Below, piece after piece: positions 22,312 through 32,701 of a stretch of 64,000 nt of DNA. Origin of the DNA: Exophiala sp. HKRS030. Its lineage: Eukaryota; Ascomycota; Eurotiomycetes; Chaetothyriales; Herpotrichiellaceae. Position 1 is the first letter of the stretch. The number at the start of each line of letters is the position of its first letter. The stretch is taken from the NCBI GenBank assembly GCA_023897205.1, contig JAHWDD010000004.1, positions 2,852,001 through 2,916,000 of the forward strand. The letters are read 5' to 3'. The notes below the pieces were generated by a model. That model searched no databases and was not told where the DNA came from. It saw only the letters and a program-made list of their open reading frames with translations. Both the position numbers and the translations under genes were made by a program.

Positions 22312-24245
22312 ATGGGTATCCTGTCGAAGATAGCCTCGAAGCGCTCGACGCTGACAACAAAGAACACTGATGTTACCACAGCTGCTCAACTTACTCTGCG
22401 ACAAAGTCTGTGGCCGTTGAGCATTGTCACCATCCTCTTCTTTCTCTGGGTAAAGACGCCTCCGGACAAGAACATCCATAGTCCGATCGTCATGCATCCA
22501 AGCTGATCTTTATAATGTAAACAGGGTCTGTCTTATGGATTGTTGGACACCCTCAACAAGCATTTCCAGAACACTTTGAACATCACGAGGACGAGATCTT
22601 CGGGGTTGCAGGCTGCGTACTTCGGGTAAGACCAGAAGTATCGACCAATCGTTCGGTTCTAACAACATTCGCAGAGCATACCCGCTTGCCTCCCTCGGAT
22701 ATGCAAATTGGATGCTCCGACACTGGGGTTACAAATCCGTCTTCATCTTTGGGCTTTGTGTGTTCGGAGTGGGTGCTTTGATGATGCTAGTAGTCCCAAA
22801 GATGACATGGGGAAAGTGATCTAACTCCATCGCAGGTGGCCAGCTGGCGTTTATCGCTCTTTCGGTGGCTTCTGTGGCGCTACTTTCATCTGCGGCAGCG
22901 GCCTTGGATCTCTCGAAACGGCAGCGAATCCATATCTCTCAGTCTGTGGTCCACCTCGATACTCTGAAGTCAGAATCAATTTTGCTCAAGCATTTAACGC
23001 CATTGGGACGGTCATTGGCCCTGTGCTTGGCTCGTACGTCTTGTATGTCGTGACCTTGCGGACCTTGACGTCCTGAGTTGCAGTTCGATTTCGGGAATCA
23101 TGCTGACTTGTCGCAGTTTCAAAGACACGGGCGACAGTGTGGCTGCCCTGAAGAATGTACAATGGGTGTACCTTGGCATAGCCATCTTTGTCTTCATTCT
23201 GGCCTTCATATTCTTCATCTCTCACATTCCCGAGGTCACAGATGCGGACATGGAGTTTCAAGTCCAAGAGACACACGTGGGAGGGACTGAGAAGCCATTT
23301 TGGAAGCAATATCGGCTGTTCCATGCTGCGTTCGCTCAGTTCAGTTACACTGGTGCTCAGGGTAAGAGATGAAGCTGTGATAAAATCGACGAGACTTGTA
23401 AGAACAGATGAAGCTGACATAGTGCCATGCAGTTGCCATCGCCAGTTATTTCATCAACTACGCTGTCGACACTCGTCCGCATACCGACAGCGCCCTTGGA
23501 GCGAAATACCTTGCGGGGGCCCAAGGAGCATTCGCGCTCGGTCGATTTTCCGGGACATTTTTCATGAGATATGTCAGGCCTCGCTGGGTTTTCCTGGCAT
23601 ACCTGACTGGAGTTGTCATCTTCTTGGCCGCCGCCACAGGTGCAAGAGATAATGCTGGAATTGGTAGGTCTACGATCGTCATGTTCCGTACGATAGCTAA
23701 CGGACTGGGACTAGCCATGCTATTCCTCACACTCTATTTCGAGAGCGTATGTTTCCCCAGTATCGTAGCCCTTGGAATTCGTGGTTTAGGACGCCATTAT
23801 AAGCGTGGATCCGGGTTCATTGTCGGCGGCGTCTGCGGTAAGTGCCACTTTCAAACTTGGAGGGACACCAACGATACTGATCGATGTGCACAGGTGGAGC
23901 GTGCATTCCCTCTTTGCTGGGTAAAGTCGCCGATATGCACAACAATACTGGTATTGCTATGTCTGTCCCTCTCGCAGTATGTTGAAACTTGGCCATTCCT
24001 CAACCGGGTGTTGTTGGCTAATTGTGTGCTTTTAGTTCATGGTCGCAGCCGAAACATATGCTGTGGCCGTAAATTTTGTCCCTGCGTATCGCATCCCGGC
24101 GGACCAGATTGGTGCAAGCACGGTTGGACTTCAATCTGCTGAGCGTACGCTTGACATCGAGAAGTCGGTCGATGCACGTACCGGGCAGGGATTCGATGGT
24201 GCTGAGATTGTTGAGGTAGAGAAACTCGAGGGAAGACAGAGGTAA
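22312..24245 (+). CDS. MFS sugar permease, FucP (fucose/glucose-galactose) type
   Basis: Nine exons: 22312-22449, 22525-22625, 22675-22785, 22836-23042, 23117-23361, 23433-23663, 23715-23837, 23894-23976 and 24036-24245. They give 482 residues with about twelve membrane spans. Spliced text follows the FucP pattern: TILFFLWGLSYGLLDTLNKHFQ, GAYPLASLGYANWML, GSGLGSLETAANPYLSVCGP, then QVAIASYFINYAVD and GIAMSVPLAFMVAAETYAVA. The first 35 residues are a soluble N-terminus. Intron 3 has no usable GT donor in the right phase. A GC donor (AT/GCTAGT, 22786-22835) gives the expected GALMMWPAGVYRSFGGF, so I read a GC-AG intron rather than a frameshift. If that is wrong, the gene would be a pseudogene. 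The rest is intact, which argues for function. Confidence 0.85.
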
Positions 24246-25455
24246 AGGAGATCAGTACTGGGATATTTTCTTGACAGCATTGATAATAGATACAATGTGT
24301 ACATGCCATGGTTGAAGGCTTTCCAGGAAAGGGGAAGAAGACGCTTCGATTCTGCTTGTCGAGGGGAGTTGAGTGGCATTTGCGCGTACAGTAGAGCCAC
24401 TGTAGATATGCGGCTGACTAAAAGGGAACGTCGATATAGGCGAGAGAAGGCCCGAAGAAGGCGCTAAACTTGCCCCCGACTTGAATACTCAGATACCTAT
24501 GACTGCCCAGAGGCAAGTAAAAGTACCTTCGCTTCATTCCATTCACTTTCAACCCGCGTATTGTTCGATATACCGTGCCACAACCACAAAATGCGGAAGT
24601 ATCGTCTTGTACTCGCTAGATCACAAACAAAGAAACAACATCTAGTGCCTGGGGCAAGCCACCTTGTTCAAGCGCCTTGTCCCTTGTGGACACTTCATTT
24701 CGAGATCCGCGGCGGCTGGCGAACAAAAGTAAAAAAGAACGACAATAACAAAGTCGTCAGCTCTGATGGGTGTTTTATGGCGGCATCGGTGGAGTATCAC
24801 TAGGTAATCATCGGATCCTCTTTGACACCCTCCTGTACCATATGTACGGATCCCTAGCCCTCTTATACAGATTTTTATTCTCCGGATCCAGCAAGGCTCG
24901 TGAGTAGTGCCATGTAATAATGCACATGTTTGTCAAACTCGACCGTCTAGGGAGAGTCATGGTTTTCTGTCCTCCAGGAAACCTGTCACCGCCTTCTATC
25001 GGCTGGATTGGTCCTCATGATCCGAACGCTGGCTGTATTGTACAAAAGAGCGAGACAGATTATGAGGAGACTTAAATCCAACCGAACTCGTCGGATCTCG
25101 AGTTCACGTGAATAGAGAGTCTCCAGCCGCCGCCTGTAATTCTCGAGATTGCATTTGTTGATAGACCGATCGTCCCGGCTTCAGCTTACTGACGCGATGT
25201 GGTCTTTTCACGTACAACTAGCTGCGACATTTTATATCAAACACTCATGCCTAGGGATAAACAGGCAAGGTAGCAAGATAAGACCTTTCCACCCACGATC
25301 ATGACGATGTTGTTGTTACGGTTGTTACCTTTCATCGATGCGGTGAGTAAAACCCATTGTTGTTGGTGTTCTTGATGCAGCAGACATCACTTTCCACCCT
25401 CCCCCCTTTTCTGAGAGAAAGGATACACGACGACAACATCTGCCCCTAACGTCCA
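24246..25455. other. Gene-poor stretch
   Basis: No conserved coding sequence. The 3' part is the amine oxidase promoter and a C-rich leader (25390-25410). Confidence 0.5.
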
Positions 25456-26826
25456 ATGACCATCTATGACTGCATCATCGTGGGTGCCGGCTACTCTGGC
25501 CTCGCGGCAGCCAAATCACTCAGAGAAGCTGGAAAAGATGTCCTCATCCTCGAGGCGCGCGACCGAGTAGGCGGACGAGTGAGGACCAAACACTATCCCG
25601 ATGGCAGGTACGAAGACCACGGAGCGGCGTTCCTTGGAGTTCAGCAGGACCAAATGTACGCTTTGGCCAGAGAGTTCAACATACACACCTTCGACGTTCC
25701 AACTGAGGGTAAGAGTGTGCTACGCTATGCGGGCAAACCATTTCGATACTCGGGACTCATTCCCCCCTTACCCTATCTCTCAGTACTAGATGCGGCACTC
25801 TCGGTGAATAAGTTCGAGGCGATGGCGGAGAAGATCGACTTGGAGGAGCCGTGGAAATCACCCAACGCGGAGTACCTAGACAGTATGACTCTGGAAGAAT
25901 GGCTTCAACGTCAGACCTGGACAAAGGCCGCGAAGGATTTATTTCGGGTTACAGCCGATCTTCTCTGGGGCACATCAACGTCGCAGTTGAGTCTGCTGCA
26001 TTGTCTGTGGTTCTCCAAGGCGGGAGTCAACCTGACTGTGCTGGGTAGTGTTAAGGATGGTGGGCAGGAACGGCTCATTGAAGGCGGAGCACAGAGCATA
26101 GCGAACGAGATACATCGAATATTGGGGAAGCTTGTGCATCTGGGTGAACCTGTTATTGGGGTCGACCAGCGCGAGGGCAAGACTGTGGCCGTCAAGACTT
26201 CCAAAGCTACATACCAGGCTCGACATGTCATCTTCGCGGTTCCACCACCGCTCGTGTTGAAGGTGGATTTCGAGCCACCTTTGCCGGTGCAGAAGACGCA
26301 CTTGTTGCAACGTATGCCGATGGGCGCGACCTACAAGGTCATCCTCACATATCCCAAAGCATTCTGGCATGAGGAGGGGCTGAATGGAGAAATACTCAGC
26401 CTCGAGGGTTTCTTGGCTTATGGGCTTGATGTGTCGCCGGAGGATAGGAGCCGGGGTGTGTTCATGGCCTTCGTGGTGGGTGCCAAAGCCTACCGATTTG
26501 CAGAGATGGACGAGAAGACTCAGAAGGCAACGATACTGAAAGAGTTTGTCGAGTGTTTTGGAGAAGACGCAGCCATGCCAAAGCACATGACTGTGCATAC
26601 TATGATGGATGAGCAGTGGTCGAGCGGTTGTCCAGTGGCGGGCATGCCTCCTGGTGCTCTGACGACACTGGGGACGTGGCTACGTAAGCCTATCGGTCGG
26701 GTCCATTGGGCAGGGACAGAACTTGCGACAGTGTGGAGTGGGTATATGGAAGGGGCGGTGAGATCTGGTCAACGAGCAGCACAAGAAGTTCTCGAGGCAA
26801 TGAAACTAGGTGGTTTAGATGAATAG
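25456..26826 (+). CDS. Flavin amine oxidase (monoamine oxidase family)
   Basis: Single exon, 456 residues, starting at ATG 25456. The N-terminal FAD-binding fold is IIVGAGYSGLAAAKSLREAG, followed by ILEARDRVGGRVRT, both diagnostic. The C-terminal FAD contact is RVHWAGTELATVWSGYMEGAVRSGQRAAQEV. Cys392 in WSSGCPVAG sits where mammalian MAO carries its covalently flavinylated cysteine (SGGCY), so covalent FAD is possible. There is no PTS1 or C-terminal membrane anchor, so the enzyme should be soluble and cytosolic. Family reaction: oxidative deamination of an amine with release of aldehyde, ammonia and hydrogen peroxide. The substrate is not predictable. Lack of introns contrasts with the neighbouring permease. 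Confidence 0.92.
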   Translation: MTIYDCIIVGAGYSGLAAAKSLREAGKDVLILEARDRVGGRVRTKHYPDGRYEDHGAAFLGVQQDQMYALAREFNIHTFDVPTEGKSVLRYAGKPFRYSGLIPPLPYLSVLDAALSVNKFEAMAEKIDLEEPWKSPNAEYLDSMTLEEWLQRQTWTKAAKDLFRVTADLLWGTSTSQLSLLHCLWFSKAGVNLTVLGSVKDGGQERLIEGGAQSIANEIHRILGKLVHLGEPVIGVDQREGKTVAVKTSKATYQARHVIFAVPPPLVLKVDFEPPLPVQKTHLLQRMPMGATYKVILTYPKAFWHEEGLNGEILSLEGFLAYGLDVSPEDRSRGVFMAFVVGAKAYRFAEMDEKTQKATILKEFVECFGEDAAMPKHMTVHTMMDEQWSSGCPVAGMPPGALTTLGTWLRKPIGRVHWAGTELATVWSGYMEGAVRSGQRAAQEVLEAMKLGGLDE

Positions 26827-27513
26827 TGCATATGAATAGTGCCGGGCGAGGGTTTATTTTGTTTTGCCTTGACTCGGATACCAGCGTGGGACGTACACAA
26901 CTTAAAAGCAGCGTGTGTCCCAATTCCAGTTAAAGATCCCGGTCCTTATAAGCGTCGACGCTGCCCTAGATGGAAGGTTTATCGGTGGTGGTGCGGGTGA
27001 GCCCGATCTAGATCTACAAGCCTAAAGGCACTCAGCGCTTGGATCATCTTCCCTCATTGCTTCCTCCTTGCGAGTTGTTGTCGCAAGCAAAGGAGGGTGC
27101 GAGTTCCTCCCCTCCATACATCCGCACTTCGAGGAAACCGACACAATTCAGAACGACGGTACCTCCGGGAGATCCCTGCATGAAATGTCAGGACTCTCTG
27201 CTCGTATGGGCAACTCGTAGCGCGAGCGAGACCCCCCTCCCCATCGTACTTCATGCAAGGAGAGGTGAAACCAGAAACCATATATTGACCTCCACGACCC
27301 GGCACCAACACACACCACAGTTCCTCAGCCTGACACCGTCCGTCCAACCTCTCCCCTCCTTCTTGTCGCTCGCTTTCTCACTCTTACTCTCGCTTGTCTG
27401 GTCCTTTGGCCCACGCGTGCACAGCGTGCACCTTTCCCATAAACAACCGTCCATCGCACACTGTATATCCCCACGGAGTACCAGCGCGGTAAAAATCGAC
27501 AACGAAACATAAG
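26827..27513. other. Intergenic
   Basis: The 3' flank of the oxidase, then a C/T-rich leader region (27290-27400) for the next gene. No gene is seen. Confidence 0.5.
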
Positions 27514-28653
27514 ATGCCCAACAAAAAAAGCAAGGCGAATGCTGTCGGCGGCCAAGTCAAGAATGGCGGCAACAGAGGGGGCGGCGACCCGATCCTCGAT
27601 CTCGACGCTCTTATTGCGAACGGAGGAGGAACAACTTCTTTTGGTGGTACCGGTATCTCCGTAACACCTTTGGCGGAACCTGTGGTGAATGGAATGACAT
27701 CATCAACAACAGCAGCGCATACCTGTACTCATGAACGTACACCGACGCTGACGACGACGGAAAGCGAGTCGGCAGCAGCCCGAGCCAAGGCCTTATTCAT
27801 GTCTTCCCTCGGCCCCGGATCGGAAGCCTTCTCCTCGCACAGAATCGCCGATCCCCGAGATACGGTTGGGACGACTATGCGGGCACCTGGGGCGCCAGTC
27901 GCGGGAGTACCGGGAGTATCAGCATTACCAGCAGCAGGAGGAGGCCACCTGCAAAACAAGAGTACCAGCAAGGACAAGGGCACAGACAAGGCTTCTGTGG
28001 CTTCGTCGTCATCATCATCCTATAACCGACAACATCATAATATCCATTGCGACGGTTTTGATGACTTGAGGCGTGATTTTCTAGGTGATTGGATAGATGG
28101 GAAACCTTTGGACAAGTATATCGAAGCTGCCAAGTTGAAACCTACCCTCACGAAACCTCCTTCTCAATTGGATCGGGATTCAACTACCACTCAAACAGTC
28201 ACCATCACAAAATCCGGTACGTCTACTGTTTGTACAAAACCACAACAGTCACAATTACAGATACAGACACGGACACAGAACGAAGCGCAAGGAGGATCAA
28301 GCTCGAGAGGTGTAAAGCAACAGAGAGAGACAGAAGAAGTCAAATCCACAACTCCAAAACAGTGGAAAAGGTCGTTTGTAAACCATGACAATTTCTTGAG
28401 TGAGTGTCAAGTGATGGCTTTCGTGAGCGGCGATGTCCAAAGCAAAAACCAAATCCAGGCGGCTCTCACAAAGGTCCTGATGCGAAAACTGCCGAATCCA
28501 GACCTACAGATCTTGTGGGCCATCATGTACGGCGGTGAAGATGCCCCGTGGCCCGGCTCGCTTTCTCCCGTCATCCCGGGAGTCACCACTACCGCCACCG
28601 CCACCGCTGTTACGACTACGGATACACATCTTTCCCAAGCAGACGAAGGATGA
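27514..28653 (+). CDS. Disordered hypothetical protein, Ser/Thr/Gly-rich
   Basis: Single exon, 379 residues, from ATG 27514. I recognise no family. The first 180 residues are low-complexity (Gly, Ser, Thr, Ala) with a Lys/Asn-rich start (PNKKSKANAVGGQVKNGG), which could act as a nuclear signal. Two short, better-ordered segments stand out: CDGFDDLRRDFLGDWIDGKPLDKYIEAAKLKP (about 170-200) and the acidic/hydrophobic stretch around SECQVMAFVSGDVQSKNQIQAALTKVLMRKLPNPDLQILWAIMYGGEDAPWPG (about 295-350). These are likely conserved interaction segments. The frame is long and uses ordinary codons, so I take it as a real gene of unknown role. Confidence 0.6.
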   Translation: MPNKKSKANAVGGQVKNGGNRGGGDPILDLDALIANGGGTTSFGGTGISVTPLAEPVVNGMTSSTTAAHTCTHERTPTLTTTESESAAARAKALFMSSLGPGSEAFSSHRIADPRDTVGTTMRAPGAPVAGVPGVSALPAAGGGHLQNKSTSKDKGTDKASVASSSSSSYNRQHHNIHCDGFDDLRRDFLGDWIDGKPLDKYIEAAKLKPTLTKPPSQLDRDSTTTQTVTITKSGTSTVCTKPQQSQLQIQTRTQNEAQGGSSSRGVKQQRETEEVKSTTPKQWKRSFVNHDNFLSECQVMAFVSGDVQSKNQIQAALTKVLMRKLPNPDLQILWAIMYGGEDAPWPGSLSPVIPGVTTTATATAVTTTDTHLSQADEG

Positions 28654-28768
28654 GGCATGAAGCATGACCATTGATTTTCTGACAAGGCGAAAAAGGAAAG
28701 CCAGCTATACGAATAATAATCCAATTGCGGCCCGCTCACAGCTATACATACTCGACTACAACAGTGGG

Positions 28769-30037
28769 TTATGAACGATTCAAAAGGTCATCATCAGGGA
28801 CTTCGTCGCGTAACGATAACCATGCCACCATCAACAGTCCCAGCACTAGTTCCAACCACGATCCTGAGTGGCCTCCACATCTTATGGCAACGTTCTTCTC
28901 GCGGATATACGTAATGTTTTGCGCCGTATTGACAATGTCCCTGCTCGCATGTCCTGTCTGTGCGATTTGTCGGAGTTGATCGCCGAACGTGGCGAGAATA
29001 TTCGTACTTCGCCCCGCGGGACAGAAAACAACCTCAAACCCTCCACCTTGTGGAATGATGAAGGTACTGGTCTGATCATCGTACGCATAGCTGTACGCAT
29101 CTGGACAGACCCTTTTGGCTTGTGTCGAATAATCGCTTGGTGAACATGTGGCGGGAGTATTGTGGCTTCCTGTGCAGCAGTATTGATCTTTATTCCATTT
29201 AGCACATGCGCTGAGACAAGGGTTGAAAATTGGTCGTTGGATGTTGTCGTCTGGATATGGATATACTCCATCACCGGGCTTCTGGGGCGGGTTCAATTGC
29301 AACGGCCATGGACACCAACTTTGGATGAATGACGGCGTGACTGTCTGATCTAGCGGTAGTGGGAATGTCGAGTTTGACCCAAAATCGGCATTACCGGCAG
29401 GGGCTCCCACGGGTGCGAGCAGAGACGAAGTTCCAATGCATACTGGGTTGGTCAAATTGGGAGGAATGTCCTCCAGCGTTGAATTGCCACTCTGCGAAAG
29501 CAGTGAGATGATGCCAACGGGGAGGTTGTACCCGTCGACCAGAGAGATGTCGTAAAAGGTTTGGTACGTGTCGGAGGAATAGGTGAATTCAGCAAGTGTC
29601 GCTGGTGCTTGGCCCTAGATATTATTATACCTGATTAGCACGACGGACACATAACATGCTGTGTTACTTTTGAACTTTGCAAACGAAGGTACCAAAAAGA
29701 GAGAGAGACTTACTGCTCCAGGGCATTGCAAAAAGCTCCCACAATCTCCCGTCGTGCAAGCCACGCCCCCACTGCCACTGGATGGACCAGACCCCGAACC
29801 CGGAAAGCTACAGTTCGTCCGACCCCAGACTCTGCCCCTCCAATCGCCGCTCACTGTTTGAGGATTCGTATCTCCGGGTTGTAGGACGAATCCAGAGCTC
29901 GCCGGACCCCTCCCATTCTGGGTGAGGATGGCCGGCCAAATAGGCTCGTTGCAATTGTTGGTGACACGAAGGGGGAGGTTGATGTCTCGCGGGTGTACTT
30001 GGAGTGACGCCTCGGCCGGTACCAGGGCTGAAGACAT
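28769..30037 (-). CDS. Thaumatin-like secreted protein, possibly membrane- or GPI-anchored
   Basis: Minus-strand exons are 29714-30037 and 28769-29614, joined through a 99-bp intron. From ATG 30037 this gives 389 residues. The thaumatin signature is clear: NNCNEPIWPAILTQNG, TVSGDWRGRVWGRTNC and GGVACTTGDCGSFLQCPGA, followed by many cysteines (CLSACAKWNKDQYCCTGSHN, CPDAYSYAYDDQ). The fold is disulphide-rich and extracellular. The C-terminus has a hydrophobic end (LELVLGLLMVAWL), then an acidic tail, suggesting a membrane or GPI anchor. The start is uncertain. The sequence just upstream, IHTLLFIMSSALVPAEA, looks like a signal-peptide core but has no near ATG; the in-frame ATG at 30184 would place it about 45 residues in. 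A TATATA element lies near 30218-30226. A missing 5' exon is possible. Confidence 0.8.
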
Positions 30038-32035
30038 GATGAACAACAATGTATGGATTTTCGGACGACGTCGATTGGAATTGTTGAATGTTGCGTGTCT
30101 CGTGGTACAAGTCGTCGAGGTTTGGAAATTTGAGGGTCTATGCCTTTCGTCAACCCGTTCCTGGAAGTGTGCGACTTTGGCCATCTTGCTGGAAGATTTC
30201 GGAGGGATGCTCCCTTGGGAAGGTATATACCCTGGTTCAGAGGCCCAGTTCAAATCGAGCGCCTGTTACTTGTAGGGGGGGCTGTACTGATTGTCAACCC
30301 GTCGGCCGGTTAGACTTGGATCGAGAGGCCAGTGACCCCTCCCCCCCTCCCCCGGTCAAACTGGGCGCCTGCTTATCGTATACGCTCGTACCCGTGTGTA
30401 ATGATCTGGATGTGGTTGTCGTGTGGGTGACTCGGCTGCGTCGCGCGCGCGCGCGCGTGTGTGTGTATTTCGTACACAGTCGGTAGTCAGGTCAGGGTTG
30501 TCGATGGGAATCAATAAGGATAATCTCGGGTTGAAATAGAATTTGGGACGAAAGCAAAGATTCGAAAGAGAAAGAAAAAAAGACTTTTTGGGCAGATTGT
30601 TTGATGTTGAAGAGCCCGCGCGTGAGGTTTCTGAAATAAGAGCCTCCAGAACCCCCCAAAAATATTGTCGAGGCGTTGTTGTAACTTTTTTTGGTGCAAG
30701 GAAACGTGATGAGTCGAGGAGGTATGTTGGCAAAAAGAAGGCGCGAATCAATCAATCAATCGATCGAGGACCAGTAAGTATTATCGGTCGGGGGTTAGTT
30801 TTTGTGTGTTGCCTGAAACAGAGTACATTTGTATACGCTTCAGGATCGTCCCTATTCGACCCGACAAACACAGGGTACGAACGAGTTGCAAAGGATCTTC
30901 TGGTGATGATGAATATTGTTGGTCAGTGGAATTTTCGGAGCATTTATGTCTGGAGTAGGTAAATATGTCTGGTCTGGAGGTTTTGTCGTCGCGGGATCTT
31001 GTACTAGTTGTATACTGGTCGTGCCAACCCCCTCCCGGCGGACGGTGGTGGTTTATTTCATACCAGTAGGGAACAGGTCGACGAGGTCATTTATTTATTA
31101 TTATTATTATTAGTAGTATTATTATTCCCTGCTACTTGAACAAAAAACCCCATCTTTTTCAAGCCTTCCTTTTTCTGATCCATATGCACACCTGCCATGG
31201 TTGTCAGACGATGTACTCGTACTCGTACTCCTCCAGGGTGCGTTGTCCTTGATTTCCAGGTTTGTCTCGTTAACGCGCAAGCAAATGGTATGATGTCATC
31301 CAGACCACGATCTAGTCCGTATCTGGTAGGAACGATCGACAAAAGAAGGGACCGGCACGGATCATTGTGGCGCCGGACCGCGCGGTGTGTGTCACCGCTG
31401 GCTTGCCGTCGAGATGTTCAGCATCAAAACCTCACAAGTGGCAACTGCAAAGCAACGAACAATCATGCAACAAACGACAAATTGTTGGCTTTACATGTTT
31501 CATTGATTCTTCCAATGCCAATGGAGAATGTAAATAATCATCATACTCCTCCCACCGATGAAGCCTTCCTAAATCATCCCTTTGATGTACTTGTAAAATA
31601 TCTCTCCATTTCAAGTATACCCATCCAATCCTCCAATGTGAACCTGGCCTCCCAGCCGATATCCCATCAACGACGTTCGTCCCTATCCTATCACTATCCT
31701 ATACCACTATCCCCGCGTTCTGCAGAATCATTTATACCCTAAAAAGTATATTGTTGTAGACATCCCAAATGAAGGTTGACAGATTTGCTTGAGAAGCAAG
31801 TATTGTACGCTGCTTGGCAAGAGAAAGAGATGTCAAGTATTTGTCGTCTCATATTCATCGATATGCTGCTTGAGATTGATTCGATGATGACGACGATGAC
31901 GCAGATCTTGTCTTTGTAAGTTGTCGTCTGTATTTGCAGTGACATCGTCATGGTATTTGTTAAAGTTGGCGATGTCGAGTGGTTAGGTCCTCCAATGATT
32001 GATTTGTCTGACGTGCCGCAGAGATTGATCCCAGT
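30038..32035. other. Gene-poor stretch with simple repeats
   Basis: Two kilobases without a convincing gene. It contains a (CG)n(TG)n tract at 30442-30466, a TTA/ATT tract near 31090-31126 and a GTACTC run near 31211-31225. An open frame at 31197-31742 (plus strand) has no motif and starts in the repeat. Confidence 0.5.
30442..30466. repeat. (CG)n(TG)n microsatellite
   Basis: Alternating purine-pyrimidine tract: eight CG units, then about four TG units. Such tracts can adopt left-handed DNA; no function is implied. Confidence 0.85.
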
Positions 32036-32701
32036 TTAGTTGAAGAAGTATTGTTGATTACCAGGAACAAATTCAAAGTACCCAGGCATGGGTTTGGCAT
32101 AGACCTGATGTATGCCAGGGGAGAACACAGGCTGTGGTGGTGGCAGTTGTTGTTCAGGCATTGGATTGGCATAGATCAGGGGTGCGCCAGGGGAGAAAAA
32201 AACAGGCTGTGGTAGCGGCGGCGGCGGCGGCGGTTGTTGTTGTTGCTGTTGTCCGACAGGTTGGTATATGCCTTCGGTAGGCGAAGGACACTCCCGCCAA
32301 TCCTGAGCACAAGCAATGCTCGGTACTGCTGCGTACAGCTGCCCCTGTCCCACCATCTGTGGGGTTGCCTGCGGTGATCGAGGCCAGAACAAGTGCAGAA
32401 TCCTCATGAGCGTATAGATCATGTGGGTGTGACCCTGATCTGCGTTTCCCTGCCAGGCCAAGTTCTCTGCAACTTGATATCGGCTATCGATAGCCGTGTT
32501 GAGCTCGAAAAGAATGTCCTCAGGCATCGGGGTACCTTTGTGGACAAGCTTATCAGCCAGTTTGAAATGCGAACTCACAGATGTAGTTCTCCATTCGGAC
32601 ATTGGCACGCCGGAAGCGACCCTGATCCAACGGAGAACACGATCCGTGGCTGGCTTATACGCAGCATGAAGCTTGCTAATCTCTGGACAGAAGTCTTCCA
32701 T
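32036..32701 (-). CDS. DUF6604-domain protein with proline/glutamine tail
   Basis: Single exon, 221 residues. The first 115 residues match the fungal DUF6604 plan: a leading YKPATDRVLRWI helix, then SHFKLADKLVHKGTPMPEDILFELNTAIDSRYQVAENLA, then a helix with HTHMIYTLMRILHLFWP. DUF6604 is usually the N-terminal module of much longer proteins, but here the protein stops after a Gln/Pro-rich tail. The tail has two imperfect tandem units (QPVFFSPGAPLIYANPMPE and QPVFSPGIHQVYAKPMPG) plus Q6 and P6 runs. Function unknown. The gene lies alone between two spacers of about 2 kb, typical of an accessory region. Confidence 0.7.
   Translation of the reverse strand: MEDFCPEISKLHAAYKPATDRVLRWIRVASGVPMSEWRTTSVSSHFKLADKLVHKGTPMPEDILFELNTAIDSRYQVAENLAWQGNADQGHTHMIYTLMRILHLFWPRSPQATPQMVGQGQLYAAVPSIACAQDWRECPSPTEGIYQPVGQQQQQQPPPPPPLPQPVFFSPGAPLIYANPMPEQQLPPPQPVFSPGIHQVYAKPMPGYFEFVPGNQQYFFN

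Noticed and set aside
22312..24245. FucP permease as pseudogene
   Set aside because: All other eight exons join perfectly and a GC donor explains the one problem; kept as a gene with a caveat.
31197..31742. 181-codon plus-strand frame
   Set aside because: It begins in a GTACTC repeat, has no motif and shows the composition of spacer DNA.
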